A DNA stretch of 64,000 nucleotides from Rubripirellula reticaptiva (GTDB lineage Bacteria > Planctomycetota > Planctomycetia > Pirellulales > Pirellulaceae), in the NCBI RefSeq assembly GCF_007860175.1, contig NZ_SJPX01000001.1:1054001-1118000 (forward strand), in the 5' to 3' direction. Made by a program: the position numbers and the translations under genes. This document shows, in pieces, positions 25,806 to 35,948 of this stretch (positions are counted from its first letter, which is position 1; the number at the start of each line of letters is the position of its first letter). Below the pieces are notes generated by a model. The model was not told the DNA's origin. It ran no database searches and worked only from the letters and a program-made list of their open reading frames with translations.

Positions 25806-26645
25806 GTGATTTTTGTGACCGGCGCGGCCGGACAGCTCGGTAGCGCTCTGTGTCATACGCTGGGAGACGACTGTTTGGCACTGACGCGAGATCAACTTGA
25901 CATTGCCGATTCGGCATCTATCGAGGCGTTGGTTCTGGCCAAGCGGCCAGACGTGATCGTTAACTGTGCGGCTTATACCGCGGTCGATCTAGCGGAGGAC
26001 GAAGTTGAAAAATGTCGCAACATCAATGCGACAGCTGTAAAGTCGTTTGCTGACGCAGCAAATAAGGTAGGCGCGTTGTTGGTCCAGATCAGCACGGACT
26101 ATGTATATGGCGGTGCGACAGTGTCGGACGGTGCCAATCGAGAGGACTCGCCATTGCGTGCACAAGGCGTCTACGCAAAAACGAAGCTCGCGGGTGAGGA
26201 GTTCGCCCAGACTTGCGCCAATCATTTGATCATCCGCACTTGCGGTATCTATGGTCACCTGCCAAAGCCAAAGAACTTCGTCGAGACGATGTTACGAGTT
26301 GGCGCCGACCGCGACGAACTGCGTGTCGTCGATGATCAATACTGCAACCCGACCTCCGCTGCGACCATCACCGGAGCGATCCTTGCACTGATCGATTCTA
26401 AGGCTCGTGGAGTCTTCAATGTCGCCGCATCACCAGCGATGACATGGTGTGATTTCGCTCGCGAGATTTTCAAGCAAGCGGACATGCCGACAAAGGTCGT
26501 TCCGATCACGACCGAAGAGTTTGGTGCCAAAGCTGAACGTCCTCGATACAGCGTCGTGGATACGTCGAAGTACACCCGCGTGACAGGGAAAACGTTACCC
26601 ACGATCAATGATGACTTGGCAAAGTATTTGGCGACCCGGTCGTAA
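25806..26645 (+). CDS. rmlD: dTDP-4-dehydrorhamnose reductase (RmlD)
   Basis: 279 residues from GTG 25806, chosen because GGAAGG lies seven bases upstream; the frame is open to a TTG at 25791. The NAD(P) motif FVTGAAGQLGSAL opens the protein, followed by VNCAAYTAVDLAEDE, the catalytic STDYVY, the YAKTK Tyr/Lys pair and RTCGIYG, all RmlD hallmarks. It performs the final NADPH reduction to dTDP-L-rhamnose. The gene is about 23 kb from rmlBC and rmlA and divergent from the TolC-like gene, so the pathway brackets the whole polysaccharide locus. Confidence 0.94.
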   Translation: MIFVTGAAGQLGSALCHTLGDDCLALTRDQLDIADSASIEALVLAKRPDVIVNCAAYTAVDLAEDEVEKCRNINATAVKSFADAANKVGALLVQISTDYVYGGATVSDGANREDSPLRAQGVYAKTKLAGEEFAQTCANHLIIRTCGIYGHLPKPKNFVETMLRVGADRDELRVVDDQYCNPTSAATITGAILALIDSKARGVFNVAASPAMTWCDFAREIFKQADMPTKVVPITTEEFGAKAERPRYSVVDTSKYTRVTGKTLPTINDDLAKYLATRS

Positions 26646-26702
26646 GCTGGATCGTCGACCGTTGAATTTTAAAACCTAATTTCACCGAGGTTGTTTACTG
26701 TG

Positions 26703-28841
26703 ATGAAGCGTCTTGGATTGGCTGCCATTGGCTGTGCCTGTTCCCTAGTTCCGTCTTTCTCTTTCGCCCAAACGGGTTCCGCGACTGCCATGAAGTATCC
26801 CGATACCGTGACTGTGGATGTGACCGATGATTATTTCGGACGAAAAGTCAATGATCCGTATCGTTGGTTGGAAGACACCGAAAGCGAAGCGACAGCAGCT
26901 TGGATTGAAGCTGAGAATAAAGTGACGCAGAACTATTTGCAGTCGTTGCCGCAACGCGAGCCGATACGAGCGAGGCTGGAAGAGCTTTGGAACTATGAAC
27001 GCTATAATTTGCCGGCGAAAAAAGGCGACTTCTATCTGTATTCGCACAATGACGGACTTCAAGATCAAAGTATTTTGTACAAGGCCTCGGGGTTGGACAC
27101 AGATCGAGAGATTTTGATCGATCCCATGACGTTTTCCAAAGACGGCACGGTCGCATTGGCGGGAACGGCAACGTCGGATGACGGAAAACTAATCGCTTAT
27201 GGACTTGCCGACGGCGGCAGTGATTGGCGTACTTGGAAAGTTCGCGATGTTACCAGCGGTAAGGATCTAACAGATGTCGTTGAGTGGGTGAAATTTAGCA
27301 GCATCGCATGGAAACCCGATAGCAGTGGTTTTTTCTATTGCCGTTACGATGCACCGGTCGAGGGTGCCGAACTGACCGGCACGAACGAAAACCAACGGAT
27401 GTATTTTCACAAGCTAGGTGACAAGCAGAGCCAAGACACTTTGGTGCTCGAGCGACCTGATCAGCCAAAGTGGGGTTTCTCGCCCGTTGTGACAGATGAC
27501 GGTCACTACTTGGTGATCCAAAACTGGCGAGGCACCGAGCCGCAATCGCAAGTCTTCATCAAGGATCTTCGTGATGACGATGCGTCTGTGGTCCCGATGA
27601 TTACCGGATTTGACGCTGACTTCGTTTGGGTGGCGTCCGTTGACGATACTCACTACTTTGTCACCGACCACGAATCACCGAAGCGTCGCTTGATCGCGGT
27701 ACCCGCCGGTGCCGAAAATCGTGATGCGTGGAAAGAAGTGATTGCCGAAACAACCGACGTGTTGGAATCAGCCAGTCTGTTCGGTACGACGTTCTATGTT
27801 TCGTATTTGAAAGACGCGCGGGGACGTGTGACACGGCATCACATCGACGGAACAGTGATCAACGAACTTTCACTACCCGGTGTAGGAACAGTCGGCGGAT
27901 TCAGCGGCAAGCAAGATGCGAATGAAACGTTCTTTAGCTTCACCAACTATGTCACACCAACGTCGATCTACCGCGTTGATTTACAGACCGGAAAAGTGAG
28001 CCTGTGGCGACAACCCGAAGTTGCCTTCAACGTTGATGACTTTGTGACCGAGCAACTGTTTTGCAAAAGCAAAGACGGTACGAAGATTCCGATCATCGTG
28101 ACTCGCAAAAAGGACACCATTCTTGACGGCAGCAATCCGACGATGCTGTATGGATATGGCGGGTTCAACATTTCGATCACGCCGGGTTTCTCGCCGGCAA
28201 CGGTTGGCTGGATCGATGCGGGCGGTGTTTATGCGGTCGTCAATCTGCGCGGTGGCGGTGAGTATGGGCGCGAGTGGCATGAGGCCGGCATGAAGCTGAA
28301 AAAGCAGAATGTGTTTGACGACTGTATCGCGGCCGCCGAGCTTTTGATTGCGAAGAAGTACACGACTGCAACGCGTTTATCACTGTCGGGTCGCAGTAAT
28401 GGTGGGTTGCTCGTGGGCGCTGTCGTGACACAGCGACCAGATCTGTTCGGCGCATGTTTACCGCAAGTCGGTGTGATGGATATGCTCCGCTATCACAAGT
28501 TCACAATCGGCTGGGCATGGGCATCTGAATTTGGCAGCAGCGACGAAGAAGATCAAGTCGATAACCTGCTGTCCTACTCGCCGCTTCACAATATCAAACC
28601 GGGCGTCTGTTATCCGGCGACATTGGTGACCACGGCCGATCGAGATGACCGCGTCGTGCCGGGGCACAGTTTTAAGTTTGCGGCGGCACTGCAGGCAGCT
28701 CAGTCGGTTGCACCCAACTGTGACCGCCCGACGCTGATTCGCATTGAAACACGCGCGGGACATGGGGCAGGAACGCCGGTCAGCAAGCAGATCGAAGAGT
28801 ACGCCGATAAGTGGGCGTTCTTGCTGGAAAACTTGAAGTGA
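26703..28841 (+). CDS. Secreted prolyl oligopeptidase (family S9A)
   Basis: 712 residues from the ATG at 26703, giving a clean signal peptide (MKRLGLAAIGCACSLVPSFSFA). The N-terminal beta-propeller starts with DPYRWLED and the hydrolase fold is C-terminal: GGFNISITPGFS, the LRGGGEYGREWHEAG block, nucleophile GRSNGG, DDRVVPGHSFK for the Asp and RAGHGAG for the His. The usual GGSNGG is GRSNGG here. It cleaves peptides after proline, here probably in the periplasm. A 57-base gap separates it from rmlD; functional linkage to the polysaccharide is not indicated. Confidence 0.95.
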   Translation: MKRLGLAAIGCACSLVPSFSFAQTGSATAMKYPDTVTVDVTDDYFGRKVNDPYRWLEDTESEATAAWIEAENKVTQNYLQSLPQREPIRARLEELWNYERYNLPAKKGDFYLYSHNDGLQDQSILYKASGLDTDREILIDPMTFSKDGTVALAGTATSDDGKLIAYGLADGGSDWRTWKVRDVTSGKDLTDVVEWVKFSSIAWKPDSSGFFYCRYDAPVEGAELTGTNENQRMYFHKLGDKQSQDTLVLERPDQPKWGFSPVVTDDGHYLVIQNWRGTEPQSQVFIKDLRDDDASVVPMITGFDADFVWVASVDDTHYFVTDHESPKRRLIAVPAGAENRDAWKEVIAETTDVLESASLFGTTFYVSYLKDARGRVTRHHIDGTVINELSLPGVGTVGGFSGKQDANETFFSFTNYVTPTSIYRVDLQTGKVSLWRQPEVAFNVDDFVTEQLFCKSKDGTKIPIIVTRKKDTILDGSNPTMLYGYGGFNISITPGFSPATVGWIDAGGVYAVVNLRGGGEYGREWHEAGMKLKKQNVFDDCIAAAELLIAKKYTTATRLSLSGRSNGGLLVGAVVTQRPDLFGACLPQVGVMDMLRYHKFTIGWAWASEFGSSDEEDQVDNLLSYSPLHNIKPGVCYPATLVTTADRDDRVVPGHSFKFAAALQAAQSVAPNCDRPTLIRIETRAGHGAGTPVSKQIEEYADKWAFLLENLK

Positions 28842-28856
28842 TTTAAGACCGAACAA

Positions 28857-28890
28857 CGCCCCGCTCGGACTCAGATGTCAGTGCGGGGCG
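28857..28890. terminator. Hairpin between two convergent genes
   Basis: CGCCCCGC (28857-28864) pairs perfectly with GCGGGGCG (28883-28890) across an 18-base loop in the 70-base gap between two convergent genes. There is no strong T-run on either strand, but position and stability suggest a bidirectional transcription end. Confidence 0.6.
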
Positions 28891-28911
28891 AAGTGTGTCG
28901 GTATCTTGAAA

Positions 28912-29652
28912 CTACTTCAACGACTTGTAGCGGATGTTCTTAAATTCTGCCCACATGGGTTTACCCGCATGCAGTTGCACGCCAAACAAGCCTTTGCTGA
29001 ATGACTTGTCGGTCGCATTGTCGGTGAAGTCCAGCAACAGTTTGCCGTTGAGGTAGTGCTGGATGTGATTGCCTTTGGCAATGATGACCACGTCGTTCCA
29101 GTCGTCTACTTTCATGAGCTCTTTGAATGCGGCTTGATCCATCAAGTCATTTCGTAACACCTTTTTGCCGTCTTCGTTCCATTCGGCGACTTCGCCAACG
29201 ATGCAGATACGTCCACGGGTGCCGCGTTCGTCATAGATGAATCCGGGGACGTTGGGGAAGTCTTCTTCGTTGCGTCCTTCGTACTGATAACCTTTTAATA
29301 CCCAGTCATTCTTGACGCCTTTGGTGACGTGTTGCGATCGGTACATGATGCCCGAGTTGTTGGTCGCATTGCAGCGGAAGGACAAGCGAACTTCCAAATC
29401 ATCCATCTCGTCATCAAAAATCAAGAACGTGTTTCCGGCGGCTACGTTCTCAGCGGTCGTTTCGCCGCGGATGACACCATCTTTGACGGACCACAGGCGG
29501 GGATCACCGCTCCATCCTTCGAGGTCGGTACCGTTGAAGATTGTGATCATGTCGGCCGATTCGGCTGGCGCGGTCAAGGCCAAGTCTTCGGCAGAAAGCA
29601 GCGAGCACGCCGAAAAGGTGGCAAGCACGGTTAGAGCGAGAGCGCGATACAT
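28912..29652 (-). CDS. Secreted DUF1080 (3-keto-disaccharide hydrolase-like) protein
   Basis: 246 residues from the ATG at 29652, with signal peptide MYRALALTVLATFSACSLLSA. The DUF1080 pattern follows: FNGTDLEGW, LWSVKDGVIRGE, FLIFDDEMDDLEVRLSF, NSGIMYRS, WNDVVIIAKGNHIQHYLNGKLL and the closing GLFGVQLHAG. It is a concanavalin-like beta-sandwich found in large numbers in planctomycetes; some members hydrolyse 3-keto-glycosides. Substrate not known. It is probably periplasmic or surface-exposed and involved in glycan use. Confidence 0.9.
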   Translation of the reverse strand: MYRALALTVLATFSACSLLSAEDLALTAPAESADMITIFNGTDLEGWSGDPRLWSVKDGVIRGETTAENVAAGNTFLIFDDEMDDLEVRLSFRCNATNNSGIMYRSQHVTKGVKNDWVLKGYQYEGRNEEDFPNVPGFIYDERGTRGRICIVGEVAEWNEDGKKVLRNDLMDQAAFKELMKVDDWNDVVIIAKGNHIQHYLNGKLLLDFTDNATDKSFSKGLFGVQLHAGKPMWAEFKNIRYKSLK

Positions 29653-29897
29653 AGGGGAGGTCTCCGGAGGGATTTTCAATTCGAGGAAGATGGAAGTTTA
29701 GAGTGGGCAACATAGCCAAGTCAGCCGCCGAGTATGACTGCTGATCCCCAGCGACTCAAATGGCCAGTCAAGAAAACGGACTCTCGACCGGCAATCCTTA
29801 AAATCCTGTGACTGGGATGATCGGCGGCGGTAACGGCAATCGTAATGACCAGCAAAAGCGTGGATTTCAACTGTATCGCGTTGGGGCGGTATTTCAA

Positions 29898-31535
29898 CTA
29901 TTTCAGGCTATTGGAAATGCCGAGAACGTCTTTTCCTTGGCGGAAGACGACGTCGACGGGGATACCTTTTTGGCTTAGCAAGTCTAATTCGGATTGCAAT
30001 TGTTCGCCGATCACGCCTTTCGTGGTGATCAGATCGACAACCGCATCGTAGTCACCATCGCCTTGCAGTTTTAGCAAAAGTGACGAAAGATCCCGTGTTG
30101 CGTCGCGAAATTTGTCAACATTGACGCGGTATTTACCATCGTCTTGACGCTCGAAAGCATTTGCGTCACGAAAAAAGTTGAACCGAATCATGTTGGCCTT
30201 TCCGTGCGCGCTCGATGCGCCAAACCGGACGCTGCGGAAAATGCCGGCCATGAAGGTGACGTAGAAGTCCGTCAGATCTTCTTTAATCTCGCCCTTCTGG
30301 TGCAGTTGGTTGATCATGTGCAGACCCAAGATGTCAGCTTTGCCTTCTTCGATTGCGCCCGCATGTTCTTTGAGTGCTGTTCGAACGGGCCCGCGATCGT
30401 TGATCGTATTCTTGATGCCTAAGCCGTGCGCGACTTCGTGAAACATCGTATTACTGAAGAACGCGTCGAACGTGATGTGCTTACGTTGGTCATCAGCGAT
30501 CAAGACGTCGGCGATCGGCAGCAAGATTTTGTCGAACTTGGCTCGCATGGCGTTCTTCAACTGCAACCGGCGAGTGCCCTTTTCAAGTTGGACTGTTTCA
30601 TCGTTAGGCAGATTGATCGCAATGGTCTTGGATCCGGAATTGCAATCGCCGGCATAGTAGATCACGTCGTAGGCGTTCAATTCGGTGTCGGTTCCCGGTT
30701 TTTCTTGTTTGTAGGCATCGGCGACAGGCAACGTTTTCTGCAGTTCGGGTAAGAAGGTCGCGTACTTGGCCAGTCGCTCGCTCCAGTCTTTGTCTTTGAC
30801 TAGCACATAAGCCTCGTGCGCCGTCTTGTAGCCAAATAACTGATCTTCGTAGTTTTCGATCGGACCAATCACCGTATCGATCGTATTGTCGTGCATTTCC
30901 AACCATGCCATATCGCTGGGGCGGTAGTCGTCGGTCAATAAAGCGTCAGCGCGGAGCAGCAGGTAGTGCCGAAGTCCTGCGTCGTCGGCGAGCCCAGCGG
31001 CATCGATTAACAACTGCGATGCTCGGGTCATTTCCTGTTTGAACTGGTCGCGGTAGGGGACCGATTTGAGCGATCCGTTTTCGTCGCGGCGGATGAAGTT
31101 GTAGAGCCCATCTTTGCCGGACAGGTCCGCTTTTTCGAACTCTTCCTTTGTCATATCAACGGGATAGAAGTTGGCACCAAGAGGCTTGGCACCTACGCCG
31201 TCAATAAATGGTTCGTTGCCGGCTAAGCGATCCCACGGCCCATAGTTGATCACGGTAAAGCGATTGTCCGTCGGATCCGAGATGCCGGCCAGCAGTTTCG
31301 ATTTGTCGCCGTAAGCTTCGTACCAAAAACAATCGTCCATGATTTTTGCGGCATCGATCAACAGCCCAATCATCTGGCGTTGTTTCGATGTTAATGCGTC
31401 AATATCAGTGGTCAGTTCGACTTCGACGTATTGATCAACACGATCTTTGACGCTTATCGGACTCTCGGTCGTTGTTTGGGCCAAAGCTGGAAAAGAACTC
31501 AAGCCGATGGCGATCGAAGCAAGCAAGATTCGCAT
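29898..31535 (-). CDS. Zinc peptidase, dipeptidyl-peptidase III (M49)-like
   Basis: 545 residues with signal peptide MRILLASIAIGLSSFPALA, so exported. The zinc-binding region is FHEVAHGLG near residue 366 and EEGKADILGL near 395, matching in order and spacing the two metal motifs of M49 enzymes. The first motif is the five-residue HExxH form rather than the six-residue HExxxH of classical DPP III, and EExxxE/D is EEGKAD. The preceding text (FSNTMFHE, then KNTINDRGPVRTALKEHAG) supports the family. Probable action: removal of short peptides in the periplasm. The assignment to M49-like proteins is from motif logic only. Confidence 0.72.
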   Translation of the reverse strand: MRILLASIAIGLSSFPALAQTTTESPISVKDRVDQYVEVELTTDIDALTSKQRQMIGLLIDAAKIMDDCFWYEAYGDKSKLLAGISDPTDNRFTVINYGPWDRLAGNEPFIDGVGAKPLGANFYPVDMTKEEFEKADLSGKDGLYNFIRRDENGSLKSVPYRDQFKQEMTRASQLLIDAAGLADDAGLRHYLLLRADALLTDDYRPSDMAWLEMHDNTIDTVIGPIENYEDQLFGYKTAHEAYVLVKDKDWSERLAKYATFLPELQKTLPVADAYKQEKPGTDTELNAYDVIYYAGDCNSGSKTIAINLPNDETVQLEKGTRRLQLKNAMRAKFDKILLPIADVLIADDQRKHITFDAFFSNTMFHEVAHGLGIKNTINDRGPVRTALKEHAGAIEEGKADILGLHMINQLHQKGEIKEDLTDFYVTFMAGIFRSVRFGASSAHGKANMIRFNFFRDANAFERQDDGKYRVNVDKFRDATRDLSSLLLKLQGDGDYDAVVDLITTKGVIGEQLQSELDLLSQKGIPVDVVFRQGKDVLGISNSLK

Positions 31536-31755
31536 GGTATTGGGGGGTAAGTGGTCAGAAGCAAGCGATCAGATTCGACTAGTTTAGCGAATCATCCCAG
31601 CGAGTACTGTTGCGGAACGCCGCGGTTGTTCAATTCTGAAACGTGTGGTTTCAAGTTTGCATCAATGATTTACGGAAAAAGCCGTTGGCACAGTATCTGC
31701 GATGCGTCTGGGACGCGGTGTTTGTCTCAATCCATGTATTGCTGGAAACCTATTC

Positions 31756-32553
31756 ATGCGAATTCAAAAGTTGTGTGCGTTCTTAGTGTTGGTCGCTTTT
31801 TCGTATGGGGCGGGACTGAACGATGTTGACTCGGCCGATGCCGCAGAATCGGATACCGCGCAAGATTTCTTTGCAGCAATCGATGCCCGACAATTGGAAG
31901 CGACATTCATACCTGCCGACGCGGCCGTGGCACGCGTGATCTTGCGGAACCTGACGAATCACAATTTGGATTTGAAACTGCCCGCCGCGATTGCGGGCGT
32001 GCCAGTATTGGCCCAGTTCGGAAACCAACAAGGCCAGGGAGCCGGACAGGGGCAGGCTCAAGCAGGCGGCGGTGGACAATCGGTTGGTGCGGGGATGCAG
32101 GGCCAAGGCCAAGGTCAGGGAATCGGCCAAGGAATTGGTCAAGGCTTTGGGCCGCAAGGAGGACAAGTTGGTGGATTCATGCGGATTCCACCTGGCAAGA
32201 CGATGCGCATGAAGCTTGCCACGGTTTGTTTGCAACACGGCAAGCCTGAACCGAACCCACGGATGCAGTACCGAATAGTTCCAATTGCCGACTTCACCAA
32301 CAACGCAATCATTGAACGTCTATGCACGATGCTGGGTCCCGACGACTTGAATCAGTCGGTTGCGCAAGCGGCGGCATGGCACGTGATCGATGGCATGAGC
32401 TGGGAATCGCTGGCACAGAAAAACCAGTTTGAATCCAAGTACGTTGGTCAGATCAAATTCTTCACCAGCGGCGAGATCGAGCAGGCTAAAAAGCTAGTGA
32501 CTCGGTTGAACGATTCTTTGACGCTTGTATCGAGCGGCTACGAAACCCGGTAA
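31756..32553 (+). CDS. Secreted Gln/Gly-rich protein of unknown function
   Basis: 265 residues from the ATG at 31756 with a signal peptide (MRIQKLCAFLVLVAFSYGAGL); an earlier in-frame ATG at 31702 lacks this advantage. The mature protein has an N-terminal part with IDARQLEATFIPADAAVARVILRNLTN, a low-complexity stretch (about residues 90-137) of repeated GQGQ and GIGQ units, and a C-terminal part with MRMKLATVCLQHGKPEPNPRMQY and two Cys. I do not recognise a domain. The first and last thirds look folded and the middle unstructured. No operon partner is apparent. Confidence 0.75.
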   Translation: MRIQKLCAFLVLVAFSYGAGLNDVDSADAAESDTAQDFFAAIDARQLEATFIPADAAVARVILRNLTNHNLDLKLPAAIAGVPVLAQFGNQQGQGAGQGQAQAGGGGQSVGAGMQGQGQGQGIGQGIGQGFGPQGGQVGGFMRIPPGKTMRMKLATVCLQHGKPEPNPRMQYRIVPIADFTNNAIIERLCTMLGPDDLNQSVAQAAAWHVIDGMSWESLAQKNQFESKYVGQIKFFTSGEIEQAKKLVTRLNDSLTLVSSGYETR

Positions 32554-32868
32554 TTTCTTGTTTGCTCATCACCGCATGAAGACGTGCGCTCGTACGGGAA
32601 ATCGGAGCAGACCGCGCGCGTCTGCTTGCAACACGAACGGGCAAGGAGCAGGCAGACGGCAAGTTACAAACGGCATCGGGTAAGTGTTAAGCTCGGTGGA
32701 CTCTTGTCACTTGCGCTGTGTTCCAGTTCGAGTTTTGGATTCACCGTGTTGACGTTACCCATGGTTGCTTTGCACAACGGTTCGAAAACTGTGGGTAGCG
32801 GAAGAACAGCCGACGAAGATCCGAGTAAGCGAGATAGGTATTCACCCCTTACTACCCAAGTGAACTCA
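32554..32868 (+). other. Leader region of the glp operon
   Basis: 315 bases upstream of glpK. The glpK frame stays open to 32584, but that extension has no resemblance to glycerol kinase and would make it about 95 residues too long. A 7-base-arm inverted repeat AGCAGAC/GTCTGCT lies at 32606-32626 and may end transcription of the upstream gene. The rest presumably carries the glp promoter; I could not pick one confidently. Confidence 0.4.
32606..32626 (+). terminator. Hairpin after the Gln/Gly-rich protein gene
   Basis: AGCAGAC (32606-32612) pairs with GTCTGCT (32620-32626) around a CGCGCGC loop, 53 bases after the stop codon. Only two T follow, so it is a weak candidate terminator. Confidence 0.35.
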
Positions 32869-34362
32869 ATGAGCGTTGTACTGGCATTCGATCAAGGCAC
32901 CACCAGCTCTCGAGCGATCGTCTTCGATCACTCGGGGGCGATTCTCGGTGTTGCCCAGCAGGAATTTACCCAGCACTATCCTCAACCGGGCTGGGTGGAG
33001 CATGACGCGAATGAAATTTGGCAATCCCAGTTGGACGTCGCACGGCGAGTGCTTGCCCAGTGTGATTTGTCCGCCACCGACGTGGCCTCGATCGGCATCG
33101 CCAATCAACGTGAGACGACGCTGCTGTGGGATCGAGCGACTGGCGAACCGATCCATCATGCGATTGTTTGGCAGGATCGACGGACTGCACCATACTGCGA
33201 TTCGCTGCACGCGGCGGGACACACTGAAATCGTTCAGCAGAAGTCGGGCCTGTTAATCGATTCGTATTTTTGCGCTACCAAGCTTCACTGGTTGCTCGAA
33301 AACGTACCCGGTGCGAGACAGCGGGCCGAGCGTGGTGAACTAGCGTTTGGGACGATCGACAGTTGGCTGTTTTGGAAGTTGACCGGTGGCCGTGTTCATG
33401 CCACCGACGTGACCAACGCTTCGCGGACGATGTTGTTGAATATCGAATCCTGCCAGTGGGACGACGACCTGTTGTCACTGTTCAACGTTCCGCGGTCCGT
33501 CTTGCCAGAGGTTCTGCCGTCAAGCCATCTGTATGGCGAAACGGACGCAGAACTCTTTGGTTCACCGATCAAGATTGGTGGCGCTGCCGGTGATCAGCAG
33601 TCCGCACTGTTCGGCCAAAATTGTACTCGCCACGGAATGGCCAAGAACACGTTTGGCACCGGTTGTTTCATGCTGATGAACATTGGCGACAAGCCAAAAG
33701 TATCGACGTGTAAACTGCTAACGACGGTTGCATGCAATGTCGGGGGCAGACGTGAATATGCACTCGAGGGCAGCGTTTTCATTGCCGGGGCCGTTGTCCA
33801 ATGGCTGCGCGATGGACTTGGCATCATTGATGATTCAGCCGAGATTGAATCGCTTGCGGCAAGTGTTCCTGATAGCGATGGAGTTTACATGGTCCCTGCT
33901 TTCGCCGGACTCGGCGCACCGCATTGGGATTCTTTTGCGCGTGGAACGATTGTTGGAATCACTCGCGGTACGAAGCGAGCGCACTTGGCCCGTGCCGCGT
34001 TGGAAGGCATCGCCTATCAAGTCGCCGATGTACTTGATGCGATGCGACAAGACTCCGGGATTCCGATCGCAGAGTTGCGGGTCGACGGCGGCGCGTCGGC
34101 GAACGATTTGCTGATGCAGTTCCAGGCCGACATATTGCAAGTCCCTGTCGTGCGACCGAAAGTTATCGAGACGACAGCGCTTGGTGCTGCGTATTTAGCT
34201 GGGCTTGCGGTTGGCTTTTGGAACGACGTCAGCGAAATTGCCGACGTCTGGCAGACGGATAGGGTATTCCAGCCGAGCATGCCGGCAGACGAAGTCGCGC
34301 GGCGGCGGGCGCGATGGGCCGAGGCTCTGCAACGCTCGCTTGCATGGGAGCCAAATTTATGA
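32869..34362 (+). CDS. glpK: Glycerol kinase (GlpK)
   Basis: 497 residues from the ATG at 32869, the normal family length. ATP-dependent phosphorylation of glycerol to sn-glycerol-3-phosphate. FGGY-family landmarks: [16 protein letters not shown] at the start, [48 protein letters not shown], the signature [18 protein letters not shown], and [16 protein letters not shown]. It is the first gene of a coupled glpK-glpD-glpF operon; its TGA overlaps the glpD ATG (ATGA, 34359-34362). Confidence 0.97.
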   Translation: MSVVLAFDQGTTSSRAIVFDHSGAILGVAQQEFTQHYPQPGWVEHDANEIWQSQLDVARRVLAQCDLSATDVASIGIANQRETTLLWDRATGEPIHHAIVWQDRRTAPYCDSLHAAGHTEIVQQKSGLLIDSYFCATKLHWLLENVPGARQRAERGELAFGTIDSWLFWKLTGGRVHATDVTNASRTMLLNIESCQWDDDLLSLFNVPRSVLPEVLPSSHLYGETDAELFGSPIKIGGAAGDQQSALFGQNCTRHGMAKNTFGTGCFMLMNIGDKPKVSTCKLLTTVACNVGGRREYALEGSVFIAGAVVQWLRDGLGIIDDSAEIESLAASVPDSDGVYMVPAFAGLGAPHWDSFARGTIVGITRGTKRAHLARAALEGIAYQVADVLDAMRQDSGIPIAELRVDGGASANDLLMQFQADILQVPVVRPKVIETTALGAAYLAGLAVGFWNDVSEIADVWQTDRVFQPSMPADEVARRRARWAEALQRSLAWEPNL

Positions 34363-35948
34363 CTGTGATTGGGATGAGTCGAGACGAATCGATTGATCGT
34401 TTGCGACAACGGACCACACCATGGGACATCGTTGTGATCGGAGGCGGGGCAACGGGCGTCGGCGTCGCGATGGACGCGGCCAGTCGCGGTCTGGATGTTT
34501 TGTTGGTTGAACAATCGGATCTCGGCAAAGGTACGTCTAGCCGCAGCACGAAACTGGTCCACGGTGGTGTCCGTTATTTGCGTCAAGGCAACATCACGCT
34601 TGTCCGTGACGCACTTCGTGAGCGGACGCTATTGCGCAATAACGCCCCGCACCTTGTTCATGACCTGAAATTCTTGATCCCATGTCACAATCTTTGGCAG
34701 CGTTTGTTTTACGGCATCGGATTGAAGGTCTACGATTTTCTCGCCGGCGGAAACAACTTTGGCCGATCACATGGCGTTTCAACTAAGCATGCGATGGTTG
34801 CGGTCCCCGGGCTTCGCCGTGATGGATTTCGCGGCGGTGTCATCTATCACGATGGACAGTTTGATGATGCGAGATTGCTTCTGAATATGGCGCGGACCGC
34901 CCACGATCATGGTGCCTGTGTACTGAACTACATGACGGTCACGGATCTGACGAAGAATGACAAAGGTGCGATCACCGGCGTGACGGCAATCGACCAGGAA
35001 AAGGGCGAAGAGTTCCTTATCAATTCGCGCTGTGTCGTCAATGCAGCGGGCCCGTTTTGCGACAGTGTTCGAAAGCTAGATGACGGCAATTGCGAAGCGA
35101 TGCTCGCACATAGCCAAGGTGTGCATCTGGTTTTGCCGAGAGCGTTCTTTCCTGGGGATACTGCAATGATTGTTCCCAAGACGCCTGACGGTCGTGTGAT
35201 TTTCATCATTCCTTGGCACGGACACGCAGTCGTGGGAACGACCGATACTCCGATTTCCGATCCGACGCTTGAACCCGTGCCCCAAGTGGATGAAATTCAA
35301 TTCTTGCTCGATATGTCAGCGGCCTATTTGTCAAAGGCTCCCAAGATCGAGGACGTGCTGAGTATATTCACAGGCATTCGCCCATTGGTCAAAGGAGATA
35401 AGTCGGCACGAACCGCGTCGTTATCGCGTGACCATGTGATTCGCGTTTCTAGTTCAGGGTTGTTAACGATCACTGGCGGAAAATGGACAACAGTGCGAAA
35501 AATGGCAGAGGACTGTGTCGACCGCGTCATTAAAGAAACTAAGCTGGCTTCGGCAAACTGCAAAACGCAATCGCTGAAACTGCATGGCTACACAGAGTCA
35601 TCACTCGTGAACGATCCGCGTGGATTCTATGGTGCTGATTTAGAAGCAATCACAGCCTTGGAATCCGAGATTAATGAGCTTGCGAAGCCGATATGTGATT
35701 CACTGCCGATTCGAGAATCGGATATCATCTGGGCGGTTCGCAACGAGATGGCTCGGACGGTCGAGGACGCCTTGGCCAGACGAACTCGCGCCCTATTCCT
35801 TAACGCCGAGGCTGCTTTGAAAATCGCACCCGCCGTTGCTCAGTTGATGGCGGCGGAACTCGGAAAAGACGACGCGTGGTGTCGAGAACAAATAGAGAGT
35901 TTCGAATCCGTTGCTGCAAATTACATCCCTCAACAAGGTTCGAAATGA
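34359..35948 (+). CDS. glpD: FAD-dependent glycerol-3-phosphate dehydrogenase (GlpD)
   Basis: 529 residues from the ATG at 34359, in a 4-base overlap with glpK. It oxidises glycerol-3-phosphate to dihydroxyacetone phosphate at the inner membrane and passes electrons to quinone. The FAD motif is [21 protein letters not shown], followed by [30 protein letters not shown] and [16 protein letters not shown], then [19 protein letters not shown], as in GlpD. The stop overlaps the aquaglyceroporin start by ATGA. Confidence 0.97.
   Translation: MTVIGMSRDESIDRLRQRTTPWDIVVIGGGATGVGVAMDAASRGLDVLLVEQSDLGKGTSSRSTKLVHGGVRYLRQGNITLVRDALRERTLLRNNAPHLVHDLKFLIPCHNLWQRLFYGIGLKVYDFLAGGNNFGRSHGVSTKHAMVAVPGLRRDGFRGGVIYHDGQFDDARLLLNMARTAHDHGACVLNYMTVTDLTKNDKGAITGVTAIDQEKGEEFLINSRCVVNAAGPFCDSVRKLDDGNCEAMLAHSQGVHLVLPRAFFPGDTAMIVPKTPDGRVIFIIPWHGHAVVGTTDTPISDPTLEPVPQVDEIQFLLDMSAAYLSKAPKIEDVLSIFTGIRPLVKGDKSARTASLSRDHVIRVSSSGLLTITGGKWTTVRKMAEDCVDRVIKETKLASANCKTQSLKLHGYTESSLVNDPRGFYGADLEAITALESEINELAKPICDSLPIRESDIIWAVRNEMARTVEDALARRTRALFLNAEAALKIAPAVAQLMAAELGKDDAWCREQIESFESVAANYIPQQGSK

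Noticed and set aside
32584-32868. 95-codon N-terminal extension of glycerol kinase
   Set aside because: Glycerol kinases start at the ASTG-like [11 protein letters not shown] segment and are about 500 residues; the extension is Arg/Ser-rich leader sequence.
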